Origin: Nocardioides plantarum
GTDB taxonomy: Bacteria; Actinomycetota; Actinomycetes; Propionibacteriales; Nocardioidaceae
DNA: 64,000 bases
Direction: 5' to 3'
Assembly (NCBI RefSeq): GCF_006346395.1
Contig: NZ_VDMS01000001.1
Span: forward strand, 1,674,001-1,738,000
Shown: one piece after another, positions 1 to 8,123 of the stretch
Position numbering within the stretch: the stretch's first letter is position 1
Layout of the letters: every line of letters begins with the position of its first letter
Notes under the pieces: model-generated
The model's input: only the letters and a program-made list of their open reading frames with translations
Databases searched by the model: none
What the model was told of the DNA's origin: nothing
Position numbers and translations under genes: made by a program

Positions 1-365
1 AGTACGGCCTCTACCCCGACTGGATCCAGGACCTCACCAAGGTCGCGGGCGCCACCAGGGCCGCCGACGGCGCCGCCATCCTCGACGACATGACGCGTGG
101 CTCCGAGGCCTACCTGCAGATGTGGGAGCGCGCGACCGGCATCAAGCCCGACTCGTGCCGCAACCCCGGCCTGCGCACCTCGGCGACCCGGGTCAAGCAG
201 CTGGTCCGCAAGGGCATGACGACCAACCAGGTGATGCGCGCGGTCGGGCAGCCGTTCACGCGCCTCGGGTCGACGTACGGCGTGTGCGCCACGGCGTCGG
301 GCAAGCCCAAGATCATGGTCACCATCACCTTCTCGCCCGGCGGCCGGGTCACGAAGGTCGCCTGA
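1..365 (+). CDS. 3' end of an unidentified protein (partial)
   Basis: Only the C-terminal part is inside the window; the frame is open from base 3 and gives about 120 residues before TGA. The first part (from YGLYPDWIQDLTKV) is helical. The last 60 or so residues contain KGMTTNQVMRAVGQP followed by short beta-strand stretches (VCATASG, IMVTITFSPGGRV), a pattern like the small SmpA/BamE-type fold, in which a G-M-T--Q-V helix precedes a two- or three-stranded sheet. I cannot name the full protein or its function because the N-terminus is missing. No gene follows it closely on the same strand. Confidence 0.6.
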   Translation, partial: YGLYPDWIQDLTKVAGATRAADGAAILDDMTRGSEAYLQMWERATGIKPDSCRNPGLRTSATRVKQLVRKGMTTNQVMRAVGQPFTRLGSTYGVCATASGKPKIMVTITFSPGGRVTKVA

Positions 366-544
366 CCTGGACGCCTGACCTGGTCGCCTGACCCGGACGC
401 CTGCCCGATCGGCCATTTCTCCGACGCGACCGCGACGGGGATGGTCATTCGCCTGCGCGCACCCGGCTGGCTGTGCTCGGATTCAGACGTCTGCCGCTCC
501 GACTCCCCGGGCCGCGCGACCTACCCCGATCCCGGAAGAGAACG

Positions 545-2311
545 ATGCGCCTCACGCACGCCCTGTCCACCCTCGCCCTCGCGCCCCTCGCGATCGGCCT
601 GCTGGCCGTCACCGGCGCACCGACGGCCTCCGCCGAGACCGCCCAGCCGGCGCCCGACGCCATCCGCGTCAGCAAGGCCGGCGACGTCCAGGGCGCGCAC
701 CTGCCGTCGGGGCCGCTCGCCCAGGTGGCGACGGGCTACTGGAGCACCTACGCCCTCACGCTCGACGGCCGGGTGCTCGCCGAGGGGACGCCGTACGGCG
801 GCGCGCTCGACGTGCCGTCGTCCCTGGCCGACGAGGACGTCGTGCAGATCGACGCCGGCTACCGGCACGGCCTGGCCCTCGACGCCGACGGCGACGTGAC
901 CACCTGGGGTTGGATGGACGACGCCAAGTCGGTCCCGGCCACCGTCCCCGAGTCCGTCCAGGACGCCGACGTGACGCAGGTGGCGGCCGGCCTGAACCAC
1001 GACCTCGCGCTGACCAGCACCGGCGAGGTCCTCGCCTGGGGCGACAGCAGCGAGATCGGCCTGACGACCGTCCCGCCCGAGGTCGCCGACCTCGACGTGG
1101 CCTCCGTGCACGCCGGCTACCTCAACTCCGGCGTCCTGACCACCGACGGCAAGGTCGTCGCCTGGGGCTACGCCGGCCCGGCGCCGGCGTCGCTCGACGA
1201 CGAGACGGTCGTGGCGCTGTCGCTCGGCGAGTTCACCGACGTCGCCCTGACCGCCGAGGGCGACCTGGTGATCTGGGGCACCGACTACTACGACCTGAAG
1301 GACGTGCCGCAGGCCGTCCAGGACGGCGACGTGGTCGCCGTCGACATCACCAGCGGCGCCATCGCGGCCGCGACCAGCGACGGCGTGCTGCACACCTGGG
1401 GCAACCACCCCGACCTCGGGACGAGCACCGTCACCACGATCCCGCCCACGACGGGCGCGCCGATCGCCGACGTCCAGCTCGAGAGCTACCGCGCGACCAT
1501 CGTCTACGCCACCCTGGCCGACACCGCGCCGCCGACGATCAGCGGCGACGCGGTCGTCGACGGAGCCTTGTCCGCCACGAGCGGATCCTGGCTCACCACG
1601 CCCGACACCTACCGCTACCAGTGGACCCGGGACGGCGAGCCCGTCGGCACCGACGCCGCGACCTACGTGCCGACCGCCGCCGACGCAGGTCACGATGTCG
1701 CGGTCACCGTGACGGCCACCGCCGACGGGGTCAGCGGCACCTCCACCTCCGCGCCGGTGACGATCGCGCACGGGCAGTTCACCACGGCCCCCCGCGTGTC
1801 GCTGGTGGGCGTCGCCCGCGTCGGTCACACCCTGCGGATGACCGTCACCGCGGCGTCCCCCACGCCGGACAAGTACCTCCGTGTCTGGTACCGCGACAGC
1901 GAGCGGCTCGAGGCGGCCGGCGGTGGCTCGACCTACCGCCTCACCAAGGCCGACCTCGGGCACACGATCAGTGCCGGCGTCGTCGCCGTCCGTGACGGCT
2001 ACCAGCCCCGCGACGTCTACACCCGCGACGTCCGCGTGGCCGTCGGCGCCGCCACCTTCCGCGTCGGCACCCTGGCCAAGGTCAAGCGCGGCGGCTCGCT
2101 GCGGGTCAACGCCGCCGGCCTGGCCGCCCGCGAGACCTACACGATCACCCTGGACGGCAAGACCCTGCTCCGCTCGCGCGCCAACAGCGCCGGCCGCGTC
2201 TCCAAGGTGGTCCGGGTGCCGTGGGCGGCCCGCACCGGCAAGCGCACCCTGGTCGTCGTCGGCTCGTACGCCGACCGCACCGGGCGTCGTACGGCCACCG
2301 TCACGCGCTGA
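545..2311 (+). CDS. Secreted RCC1-repeat / Ig-like domain protein
   Basis: A 588-residue exported protein. The ATG is preceded by GGAAGAG at a good distance and opens a signal peptide (MRLTHALS, then a hydrophobic stretch, predicted cut after TASA near residue 28); an upstream in-frame start would destroy this signal. Residues about 50-300 hold six repeats of the pattern AGxxH-xALT-DG-V--WG, typical of RCC1-type beta-propeller blades. After them come Ig-like modules (TISGDAVVDGALSATSGSW, YRYQWTRDGEPV), the same kind of module that is massively repeated in the M1 peptidase at the other end of the window. No enzyme motif is visible; a surface or extracellular binding role is inferred. It is a single-gene unit ended by a large hairpin. 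Confidence 0.8.
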   Translation: MRLTHALSTLALAPLAIGLLAVTGAPTASAETAQPAPDAIRVSKAGDVQGAHLPSGPLAQVATGYWSTYALTLDGRVLAEGTPYGGALDVPSSLADEDVVQIDAGYRHGLALDADGDVTTWGWMDDAKSVPATVPESVQDADVTQVAAGLNHDLALTSTGEVLAWGDSSEIGLTTVPPEVADLDVASVHAGYLNSGVLTTDGKVVAWGYAGPAPASLDDETVVALSLGEFTDVALTAEGDLVIWGTDYYDLKDVPQAVQDGDVVAVDITSGAIAAATSDGVLHTWGNHPDLGTSTVTTIPPTTGAPIADVQLESYRATIVYATLADTAPPTISGDAVVDGALSATSGSWLTTPDTYRYQWTRDGEPVGTDAATYVPTAADAGHDVAVTVTATADGVSGTSTSAPVTIAHGQFTTAPRVSLVGVARVGHTLRMTVTAASPTPDKYLRVWYRDSERLEAAGGGSTYRLTKADLGHTISAGVVAVRDGYQPRDVYTRDVRVAVGAATFRVGTLAKVKRGGSLRVNAAGLAARETYTITLDGKTLLRSRANSAGRVSKVVRVPWAARTGKRTLVVVGSYADRTGRRTATVTR

Positions 2312-2320
2312 GCACAGCCT

Positions 2321-2368
2321 CCTCGGGGTGAGAAGTTACCTGTCGGTAGGATTCTTCTCACCCTGAGG
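2321..2368 (+). terminator. Large hairpin, probable terminator, enclosing an operator-like sequence
   Basis: CCTCGGGGTGAGAAG pairs with CTTCTCACCCTGAGG (one G-T pair), leaving an 18-nt loop that is itself a TACC/GGTA inverted repeat. It lies 10 bp after the stop of the RCC1-type gene and 87 bp before etfD. There is no T-tract, as is usual for high-GC actinobacteria. The loop contents match a candidate operator found again before the acyl-CoA dehydrogenase. Confidence 0.6.
2333..2351. promoter_or_regulatory. Candidate TetR-type operator upstream of etfD
   Basis: AAGTTACCTGTCGGTAGGA has the inverted arms TACC/GGTA. It differs at only three positions from AAGTTACCGGCCGGTAGCA at 17892-17910 in front of the acyl-CoA dehydrogenase. 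The two genes act in the same electron path in the EtfD model, so a shared fatty-acid-responsive repressor is inferred. The regulator gene is not in the window. Confidence 0.5.
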
Positions 2369-2454
2369 ATGCGCTGACGGGCCGTACGCCGAGCAATAGG
2401 CTCGGCGGGCCCGTGGCGTCGACCCTGGGCCGCCGACCGAGTGGAGTCCACCGC

Positions 2455-5400
2455 ATGTTCCAGACCGTCGCCATCGTCCTCGCGCTCGCGCTGACCGCCG
2501 TGGCCGTCGTGCTCACCACCAAGGCCGTCCGCACGATGGTCGGGGTGATGAGGCAGGGCCAAGCCGTCCTCGGCCGTCGCGACCAGCCGGCGCGCCGGAC
2601 GTGGAACATGGTCAAGGAGACCTTCGGCCACACGCGGATGCTGCAGTGGACCTGGATCGGGGTCATGCACTGGTTCGTCTACCTCGCGTTCATCGTGCTG
2701 AGCTCGGCCGTCCTCACCGGCTACTTCCAGCTCTTCGACCCCGAGTTCGCGCTGCCGATCATCGGCCACTTCTTCCTCTTCGAGTGGCTCAGCGAGGGCA
2801 TCGGCCTGCTCGGCACGGTCGGCATCGTCTTCCTGATCGTCTACCGCCAGCTGCACCACCCGCGCAGCCAGGGCCGCAAGAGCCGGTTCTTCGGCTCCAA
2901 CTTCACCTACGCCTACTTCGTCGAGGCGATGGCGCTGCTCGAGGGCTCCGCGATCCTGTTCATCCGCGGCGCCGAGTACAACCTCGGCCAGGTCGCCAGC
3001 GACCACCCCGAGGACTTCGACCGGTTCCACTTCCCGATCAGCTCGTTCTTCGGCAACCTCTACCCCGACGGGGTCGAGGGCCACGAGGGCACGCTCGAGA
3101 ACATCATCATCGCCATCGCGCTGTTCAAGATCGTGCTGGCGATGGTCTGGCTGATCTTCATCTCCGTCAACCTGCGCATGGGCATCGCCTGGCACCGCTT
3201 CACCGCGTGGCCCAACATCTGGTTCAAGCGCGAGGCCTCCGGCCGCACCGCCCTCGGCGCGGTCAAGCCGCTGACCAGCGGCGGCCAGGTCGTCAGCCTC
3301 GACGACATCGAGGAGCTCGACGAGGAGTCCTCGCTCGGCGTCGGCTCGTTCGAGGACTTCTCCTGGAAGGGCATCCTCGACTTCACCACCTGCACCGAGT
3401 GCGGCCGCTGCCAGTCGCAGTGCCCGGCCTGGAACACCGAGAAGCCGCTGTCGCCCAAGCTGCTCGTCACTGCGCTGCGCGACCACGCCTACGCCTCGGC
3501 CGAGGGCGACGAGACGGCCAAGGCGCGCACCCTGATCGGTGCCGGTGACCGCGAGGCCCACGGCGACGGCTCCGACGCCCGCGTCGACGACTGGTTCTAC
3601 AACCCCGAGGGCGGCGCCTTCGTCATCGACGAGGACGTGCTCTGGAACTGCACGTCGTGCGGCGCCTGCGTGCAGCAGTGCCCCGTCGACATCGAGCACG
3701 TCGACCACATCATCGACATGCGCCGCTACCAGGTGCTCGTCGAGTCCAACTTCCCCGCCGAGCTCAACGGCCTCTTCAAGGGCCTCGAGAACAAGGGCAA
3801 CCCGTGGAACATGTCGTCCACGGCCCGCCTCGACTGGACCAAGGGCCTCGACTTCGAGGTCAAGGTCGTCGGCGACACCATCGAGTCGCTCGACGAGGTC
3901 GACTGGCTGTTCTGGGTCGGTTGCGCCGGCGCCTACGAGGACCGCGCCAAGAAGACCACCCGCGCGGTGGCCGAGCTGCTCGACATCGCCGGCGTCTCGT
4001 TCGGCGTGCTCGGCAACGGCGAGACCTGCACCGGCGACCCGGCCCGCCGCGCCGGCAACGAGTTCGTGTTCCAGGGCCTGGCCCAGCAGAACGCCGAGGT
4101 GCTGACCGAGGCGAAGGCCAAGAAGGTCGTCTCGACCTGTGCCCACTGCTTCAACACGCTCAAGAACGAGTACAGCCAGTTCGGGGTCGAGCTCGAGGTC
4201 GTCCACCACACGCAGCTGCTCAACCGCCTGGTGCGCGAGGGCAGGCTGACGCCCGTCACGGAGGGTGCCGGCGCCCACAAGCGCTCGATCACCTACCACG
4301 ACCCGTGCTACATCGGCCGTCACAACGGCGTCTACACGCCGCCGCGCGAGCTGCTCCAGATCCTCCCCGGGGCGACGTACGTCGAGATGGAGCGCAACAG
4401 CGAGCGCTCCTTCTGCTGCGGCGCCGGCGGGGCGCGGATGTGGATGGAGGAGAAGACCGGCGAGCGGATCAACATGAACCGCACCAACGAGGCCGTCGAG
4501 ACCGGCGCCGACCAGATCGCCGTCGGCTGCCCCTTCTGCCGCGTGATGCTCTCCGACGGTCTCACGATGAAGCAGTCCAAGGACGAGGCCCGCGAGGAGG
4601 TCGAGGTCCTCGACGTCGCCCAGATGCTGCTCGCGTCCGTCAAGGGCGAGCAGGCCACCAAGTACGCCCCGGGCGGCGCACCGAAGGAGGACGCCGCCCC
4701 GGCGGCCGCGCCGTCCGACGTCGCGACCAAGGCCGAGCCCGAGGCCGGCGACGAGACCATCACCGACGACACCGTGGTGGCCACCGAGGACGCCGGCCCG
4801 CTGGCCAAGGCGTCCGGCGGCTCGTCACTCTTCGACGACCCCGAGGTCAAGGACGAGCCCGGTCAGACCGCCGACAGCGCCAAGACCCCCGCCGAGGAGG
4901 CGCAGGCGGCCAAGCCGGCGTCCTCGGGCGGGTCGCTGTTCGACGTCGGTGGCGACGCCGAGCCCGAGCCGGAGAAGCCCGCGGCGTCGGGTGGCTCCCT
5001 GTTCGACGTCGGTGGCGACACCGAGCCAGAGAAGCCGGCTGCGGCGGCAACCCCGGCGTCCGAGGACGGCGACGCGACGACGCCGAAGCCGGGTGGCTCC
5101 CTGTTCGACCTCGGGGGCGACGAGCCTGCGACGACGGCTGCGCCGGCCGAGGCGGAGTCAGCCGAGGAGCCGGCGGCTGAGAAGTCGGCCGAGGCGGAGC
5201 CGGAGTCGAAGCCGACGGCCGACCTCGGGTCGGGTGGGTCGTTGTTCGACCTGGTCGCCGACGAGCCCGCCCCGTCCGCGGAGCCGACGTCGACCGAGGC
5301 CGCCTCGACGCCCGAGCCCGAGCCGAAGGCCGCGGCTCCGGCCGCCGGCCTGGGTTCTGGTGGGTCGCTGTTCGACATCGCCGCCCCGGAGCCTCCCACG

Positions 5401-6207
5401 GCGCCCGCACCCACGGAGCCCGCCGCTGCCTCCGAGCCCGTGGCGCATGCCGACACCGCGGCGCAGCCCGAGACCGCGGCGGCCGACGACGGGCGGAGCG
5501 CCAACGAGGCCACCCCGACGGCTGCAGCCCCGGCCGCCGAGATCCCTGCGGGCGGCTCGCTCTTCGACATCCCGGCGCCCGCACCGGCGACGTCCGCTCC
5601 GCAGGCGGCCGAGCCGGAGGTGAGGTCGGAGCCGGCGCCCGAGCCGGCGCCCGAGGTGGCGCCCGAGGTGGAGTCGCAGCCCGAGGCCACCCCGGCAGCC
5701 GTGGCCGCGACCCCGACCGCCGAGATCCCCGAGGGTGGATCGCTCTTCGACATCCCCGCGCCCACCCCGGTCGCCGCGGCTCCGCAGGCAGTGGAGCCCG
5801 AGCCGGAGCCCGAGCCGGAGCCGGAGCCGGAGCCGGAGGCAGCGTCCGAGCCCGAGTCGGCGGCCCCGTCGAACCCGGAGCCGGACCCGGAGCCGGAGCC
5901 GTCCCCGTCCGACGACGGCCAGCCCGGGACGCTGTCCGGCGGTGCCGCCGTCAGCGCGGCCGCCACCGCGATCGCCTCCGACAGCTCGCCCACGGACGAG
6001 ACACCCGACGCCCCCGAGGCGGCCGTGGATGTCGAGCCCGAGGCCGCCGCCGACGCCACGGCCGACCCCGACCCCGAGCCCGCGGACGACGCCGAGCCGG
6101 AGGCCCCGACCGAGGCCGAGGCGGCTCCCCCGACCGCGCGCAGCGGCGAGGCCCACCAGCCCCGCACCGACGTCGAGATCGGCGAGGGCTCGCTCTTCGA
6201 CCTCTGA
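2455..6207 (+). CDS. etfD: EtfD-like membrane Fe-S oxidoreductase with GGSLFD-repeat tail
   Basis: A 1250-residue membrane protein resembling M. tuberculosis Rv0338c (EtfD), which passes electrons from the electron-transfer flavoprotein of beta-oxidation to the membrane. ATG has GGAG 8 bp upstream. The order is: N-terminal membrane domain with several hydrophobic helices (to about residue 265); two 4Fe-4S motifs, CTECGRCQSQC from C313 and CTSCGACVQQC from C399; then two cysteine-rich CCG-type domains (GCAGAY...CAHC; HDPCYIG...FCCGAGG...GCPFC). From about residue 787 the protein becomes a Pro/Glu/Ala-rich, probably disordered tail of over 450 residues carrying nine copies of a (G)GSLFD motif, the last forming the C-terminus (GEGSLFDL). 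The tail is the unusual part; the enzyme part is standard for the family. Confidence 0.85.
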   Translation: MFQTVAIVLALALTAVAVVLTTKAVRTMVGVMRQGQAVLGRRDQPARRTWNMVKETFGHTRMLQWTWIGVMHWFVYLAFIVLSSAVLTGYFQLFDPEFALPIIGHFFLFEWLSEGIGLLGTVGIVFLIVYRQLHHPRSQGRKSRFFGSNFTYAYFVEAMALLEGSAILFIRGAEYNLGQVASDHPEDFDRFHFPISSFFGNLYPDGVEGHEGTLENIIIAIALFKIVLAMVWLIFISVNLRMGIAWHRFTAWPNIWFKREASGRTALGAVKPLTSGGQVVSLDDIEELDEESSLGVGSFEDFSWKGILDFTTCTECGRCQSQCPAWNTEKPLSPKLLVTALRDHAYASAEGDETAKARTLIGAGDREAHGDGSDARVDDWFYNPEGGAFVIDEDVLWNCTSCGACVQQCPVDIEHVDHIIDMRRYQVLVESNFPAELNGLFKGLENKGNPWNMSSTARLDWTKGLDFEVKVVGDTIESLDEVDWLFWVGCAGAYEDRAKKTTRAVAELLDIAGVSFGVLGNGETCTGDPARRAGNEFVFQGLAQQNAEVLTEAKAKKVVSTCAHCFNTLKNEYSQFGVELEVVHHTQLLNRLVREGRLTPVTEGAGAHKRSITYHDPCYIGRHNGVYTPPRELLQILPGATYVEMERNSERSFCCGAGGARMWMEEKTGERINMNRTNEAVETGADQIAVGCPFCRVMLSDGLTMKQSKDEAREEVEVLDVAQMLLASVKGEQATKYAPGGAPKEDAAPAAAPSDVATKAEPEAGDETITDDTVVATEDAGPLAKASGGSSLFDDPEVKDEPGQTADSAKTPAEEAQAAKPASSGGSLFDVGGDAEPEPEKPAASGGSLFDVGGDTEPEKPAAAATPASEDGDATTPKPGGSLFDLGGDEPATTAAPAEAESAEEPAAEKSAEAEPESKPTADLGSGGSLFDLVADEPAPSAEPTSTEAASTPEPEPKAAAPAAGLGSGGSLFDIAAPEPPTAPAPTEPAAASEPVAHADTAAQPETAAADDGRSANEATPTAAAPAAEIPAGGSLFDIPAPAPATSAPQAAEPEVRSEPAPEPAPEVAPEVESQPEATPAAVAATPTAEIPEGGSLFDIPAPTPVAAAPQAVEPEPEPEPEPEPEPEAASEPESAAPSNPEPDPEPEPSPSDDGQPGTLSGGAAVSAAATAIASDSSPTDETPDAPEAAVDVEPEAAADATADPDPEPADDAEPEAPTEAEAAPPTARSGEAHQPRTDVEIGEGSLFDL

Positions 6208-6226
6208 CGGCTCGACCAGGTCGACG

Positions 6227-6274
6227 GGTCGTGTGCCTGCGGGCGGTCCCGGGACCGTCGACGGGCACACGACC
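6227..6274 (+). terminator. Hairpin after etfD
   Basis: GGTCGTGTGCC pairs perfectly with GGCACACGACC, and the loop contains a second palindrome, CGGTCCCGGGACCG. It begins 20 bp after the etfD stop codon and is read as its intrinsic terminator. Confidence 0.65.
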
Positions 6275-6296
6275 ACCACCCCCGAGCCCGTAGGCC

Positions 6297-6367
6297 TGAC
6301 GTCACGCGACATCAGTTGGCGTCAGAATGGTGTCACCATCGCTTGACCTGACATCATCGTGATGTCA
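6297..6367. promoter_or_regulatory. Multi-site palindromic operator of the RHH/DUF4097 operon
   Basis: The 71 bp contain the perfect palindromes TGACGTCA (6297-6304) and TGACATCATCGTGATGTCA (6349-6367, 8-bp arms around TCG). Between them are further half-sites: GACATCA, GGCGTCA, GGTGTCACC and TTGACC. The right-hand palindrome ends 11 bp before the ATG of a ribbon-helix-helix protein. Arrays of short half-sites close to the promoter are typical of autoregulating RHH proteins, so this is the likely binding site of the downstream product. Confidence 0.65.
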
Positions 6368-6378
6368 CAGTGGTGCGC

Positions 6379-6954
6379 ATGGACATCACCCCCTACGTCG
6401 AACACCTGCGCCGCGACCTGCTCGCAGCCGCCGACGGGGCCGGCGACGAGCTGCGCACCGCCGCCGAGCGGCTGGGCTTCGCGCTCGACCCGGCCGCCCG
6501 GCTCGCGCTGATGGAGGCGATCAGCCAGGCCTGCGCCGAGATCACTGCCGAGATGCCGGCGGGGGGCGTCGACGTACGCCTCGACGGCCGCGAGCTCGCC
6601 TTCGTCGTCGACGCCGCGGTCGCCGGCCCCGCGGCTCCGCCCGTCGCGCCGAGCCCGCCGGCCCCTCCCGCTCCGCCGGCCCCGCCCGAGGACGTCGACG
6701 ACGGCAGCACCGCGCGCATCACCCTGCGACTGCCCGAGTCGGTCAAGGGCAAGGCCGAGGACGCCGCCGCTGCGGCCGGGCAGTCCCTCAACACGTGGCT
6801 CGTCAACGTCGTCCGAGCCGCGACCCGGCGCGACGGCGAGGCCGCCATCAACGTCGACATCGACCTGTCGAGCCTGCCGTTCTTCGGCGGCGGCGACCCG
6901 TTCGGCGACAGCCGCAGCCGACGAGGACAGCGCCGGATGACCGGCTGGGTCTGA
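6379..6954 (+). CDS. Ribbon-helix-helix (HicB/Arc-like) DNA-binding protein
   Basis: 191 residues. An N-terminal helical domain (about 1-60) is followed by a short beta segment (VDVRLDGRELAFVVD), a proline-rich linker (about residues 90-110) and a C-terminal ribbon-helix-helix unit, ARITLRLPESVKGKAEDAAA...SLNTWLVNVVRAA, the pattern seen in HicB C-terminal and Arc-type repressors. ATG was chosen over two in-frame GTGs just upstream because those fall next to the operator; the start remains slightly uncertain. It is the first gene of an operon with a DUF4097 protein and a small basic protein, and probably represses its own promoter through the TGACATCA palindrome. There is no HicA-like toxin nearby, so an antitoxin role is unlikely. 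Confidence 0.75.
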   Translation: MDITPYVEHLRRDLLAAADGAGDELRTAAERLGFALDPAARLALMEAISQACAEITAEMPAGGVDVRLDGRELAFVVDAAVAGPAAPPVAPSPPAPPAPPAPPEDVDDGSTARITLRLPESVKGKAEDAAAAAGQSLNTWLVNVVRAATRRDGEAAINVDIDLSSLPFFGGGDPFGDSRSRRGQRRMTGWV

Positions 6955-7071
6955 CCACCCGGCACCACCCACCCGACACCACGAGACCTCCGGGTCCGGC
7001 CCCTGGCCGGTCCCGCGGACGAGCACACCCTCACCCGCCCCTCCCACCACACCCCGACCCAGGAGCACCCG

Positions 7072-7896
7072 ATGACCGAGCACCACTTCGAGACCCACGA
7101 GCCGATCGAGCTCTACATCGAGAACGGCAAGGGCACCGTCGAGGTCCGCGCCCTCGACACCACCGAGACCCGCGTCGAGCTCACCGGACCCGACGCCGAG
7201 GCGACCCACGTCCACCTCGACGGCCGCCGTCTCGACGTCATCGCCCCCCAGCACCGCGGCGGCTTCCTCACCGGGGAGCGGCGCCTCGACATCGTGGTCC
7301 ACCTCCCCCAGGGCAGCGACTTCGTCACCAAGCTCGGCAGCGCCGACCTCGACGTCACCGGCCGGATCGACCGGGCGCAGGTCCGCTCGGGCTCCGGCGA
7401 CGTCCGCCTCGACACCGTCGACGGCGCCTGCCTGGTCGAGACCGGCTCGGGCGACGTCACCATCGCGCAGGCCACGCAGGCGCTGCGCGTCAAGAGCGGC
7501 TCCGGCGACGTCGACATCCGTACGACGGCCGCGGAGGTCTCGGTGTCCACCGGCTCCGGCGACGTCAAGATCGACGACGTCACGGGTCCCACGGCCGTCA
7601 AGACCGGGTCCGGCGACCTGCGGATCGGCCGCGCCCGGGGCGACGTCGGCCTCACCACCGGCAGCGGCGACCTCGAGATCGGCGTGATCACGGCCGGCCG
7701 GGTCCAGGCCAAGGGTGCCTCGGGCGGCGTCCGGATCGGCGTGCCGCCCGGCGTCCCGGTCTGGACCGACGTCACGACCGTCTCCGGCCGCATCCACTCC
7801 ACCCTCGACGGTGCCGGCCAGCCCGAGCCCGGCGCCGACTACGTCGAGGTCCGCGCCAAGACCGTGACCGGCGACGTCGTCCTCAGCCAGGTCTGA
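7072..7896 (+). CDS. DUF4097-type beta-repeat protein
   Basis: 274 residues, with AGGAG just before the ATG. From about residue 90 the chain is a run of short repeats of the form (V)xTGSGDVxI (SGSGDVRLDTVDG, TGSGDVTIAQA, SGSGDVDIRTT, TGSGDVKIDDV, TGSGDLRIGRA, TGSGDLEIGVI), the right-handed beta-helix pattern of DUF4097/DUF4098 proteins. There is no signal peptide or membrane helix, so it is probably cytoplasmic. In other bacteria such proteins often accompany membrane stress regulators; here it is the second gene behind an RHH regulator. The molecular function is unknown. Confidence 0.8.
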   Translation: MTEHHFETHEPIELYIENGKGTVEVRALDTTETRVELTGPDAEATHVHLDGRRLDVIAPQHRGGFLTGERRLDIVVHLPQGSDFVTKLGSADLDVTGRIDRAQVRSGSGDVRLDTVDGACLVETGSGDVTIAQATQALRVKSGSGDVDIRTTAAEVSVSTGSGDVKIDDVTGPTAVKTGSGDLRIGRARGDVGLTTGSGDLEIGVITAGRVQAKGASGGVRIGVPPGVPVWTDVTTVSGRIHSTLDGAGQPEPGADYVEVRAKTVTGDVVLSQV

Positions 7897-7941
7897 CCCG
7901 TCCGACCCCGCCCCCACCCGTCCCGCGACAGGAGATCCACC

Positions 7942-8109
7942 ATGAACGCCCACGAGCTGCTCGACTACGAGATGCGCCGCACCCACGCCGACGCCACCGT
8001 CGACCACGACGCGCGCAACCGCGCCACCCTGAGCGCCTCCCGGCGCCGCGCCCGGCGCCACCGCCTGGCCGCCCGGGTCCGCTCGGTCGCCGACCGCCTG
8101 GAGGCCTGA
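7942..8109 (+). CDS. Small basic protein, 55 residues
   Basis: A short gene with a clear ribosome site (AGGAG, 7 bp before ATG). It starts MNAHELLDYEMRRTHAD and ends in an Arg-rich helical stretch (SRRRARRHRLAARVRS, then VADRLEA). It follows the DUF4097 gene by 45 bp in the same direction, so it is the third gene of the same operon. I do not recognise a family; the charge suggests nucleic-acid or protein contact rather than an enzyme. Confidence 0.65.
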   Translation: MNAHELLDYEMRRTHADATVDHDARNRATLSASRRRARRHRLAARVRSVADRLEA

Positions 8110-8123
8110 GACCGGTCCAGGGC

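Noticed and set aside
521..1963. Long minus-strand open frame opposite the RCC1-like gene
   Set aside because: Composition (Gly/Arg/Asp/Val only) is that of a high-GC shadow; the plus-strand gene has signal peptide, ribosome site and domain repeats.
6379..8109. HicAB toxin-antitoxin system
   Set aside because: The RHH protein is HicB-like only in its C-terminal domain, and no HicA-sized toxin is adjacent; the partners are a DUF4097 protein and a small basic protein.
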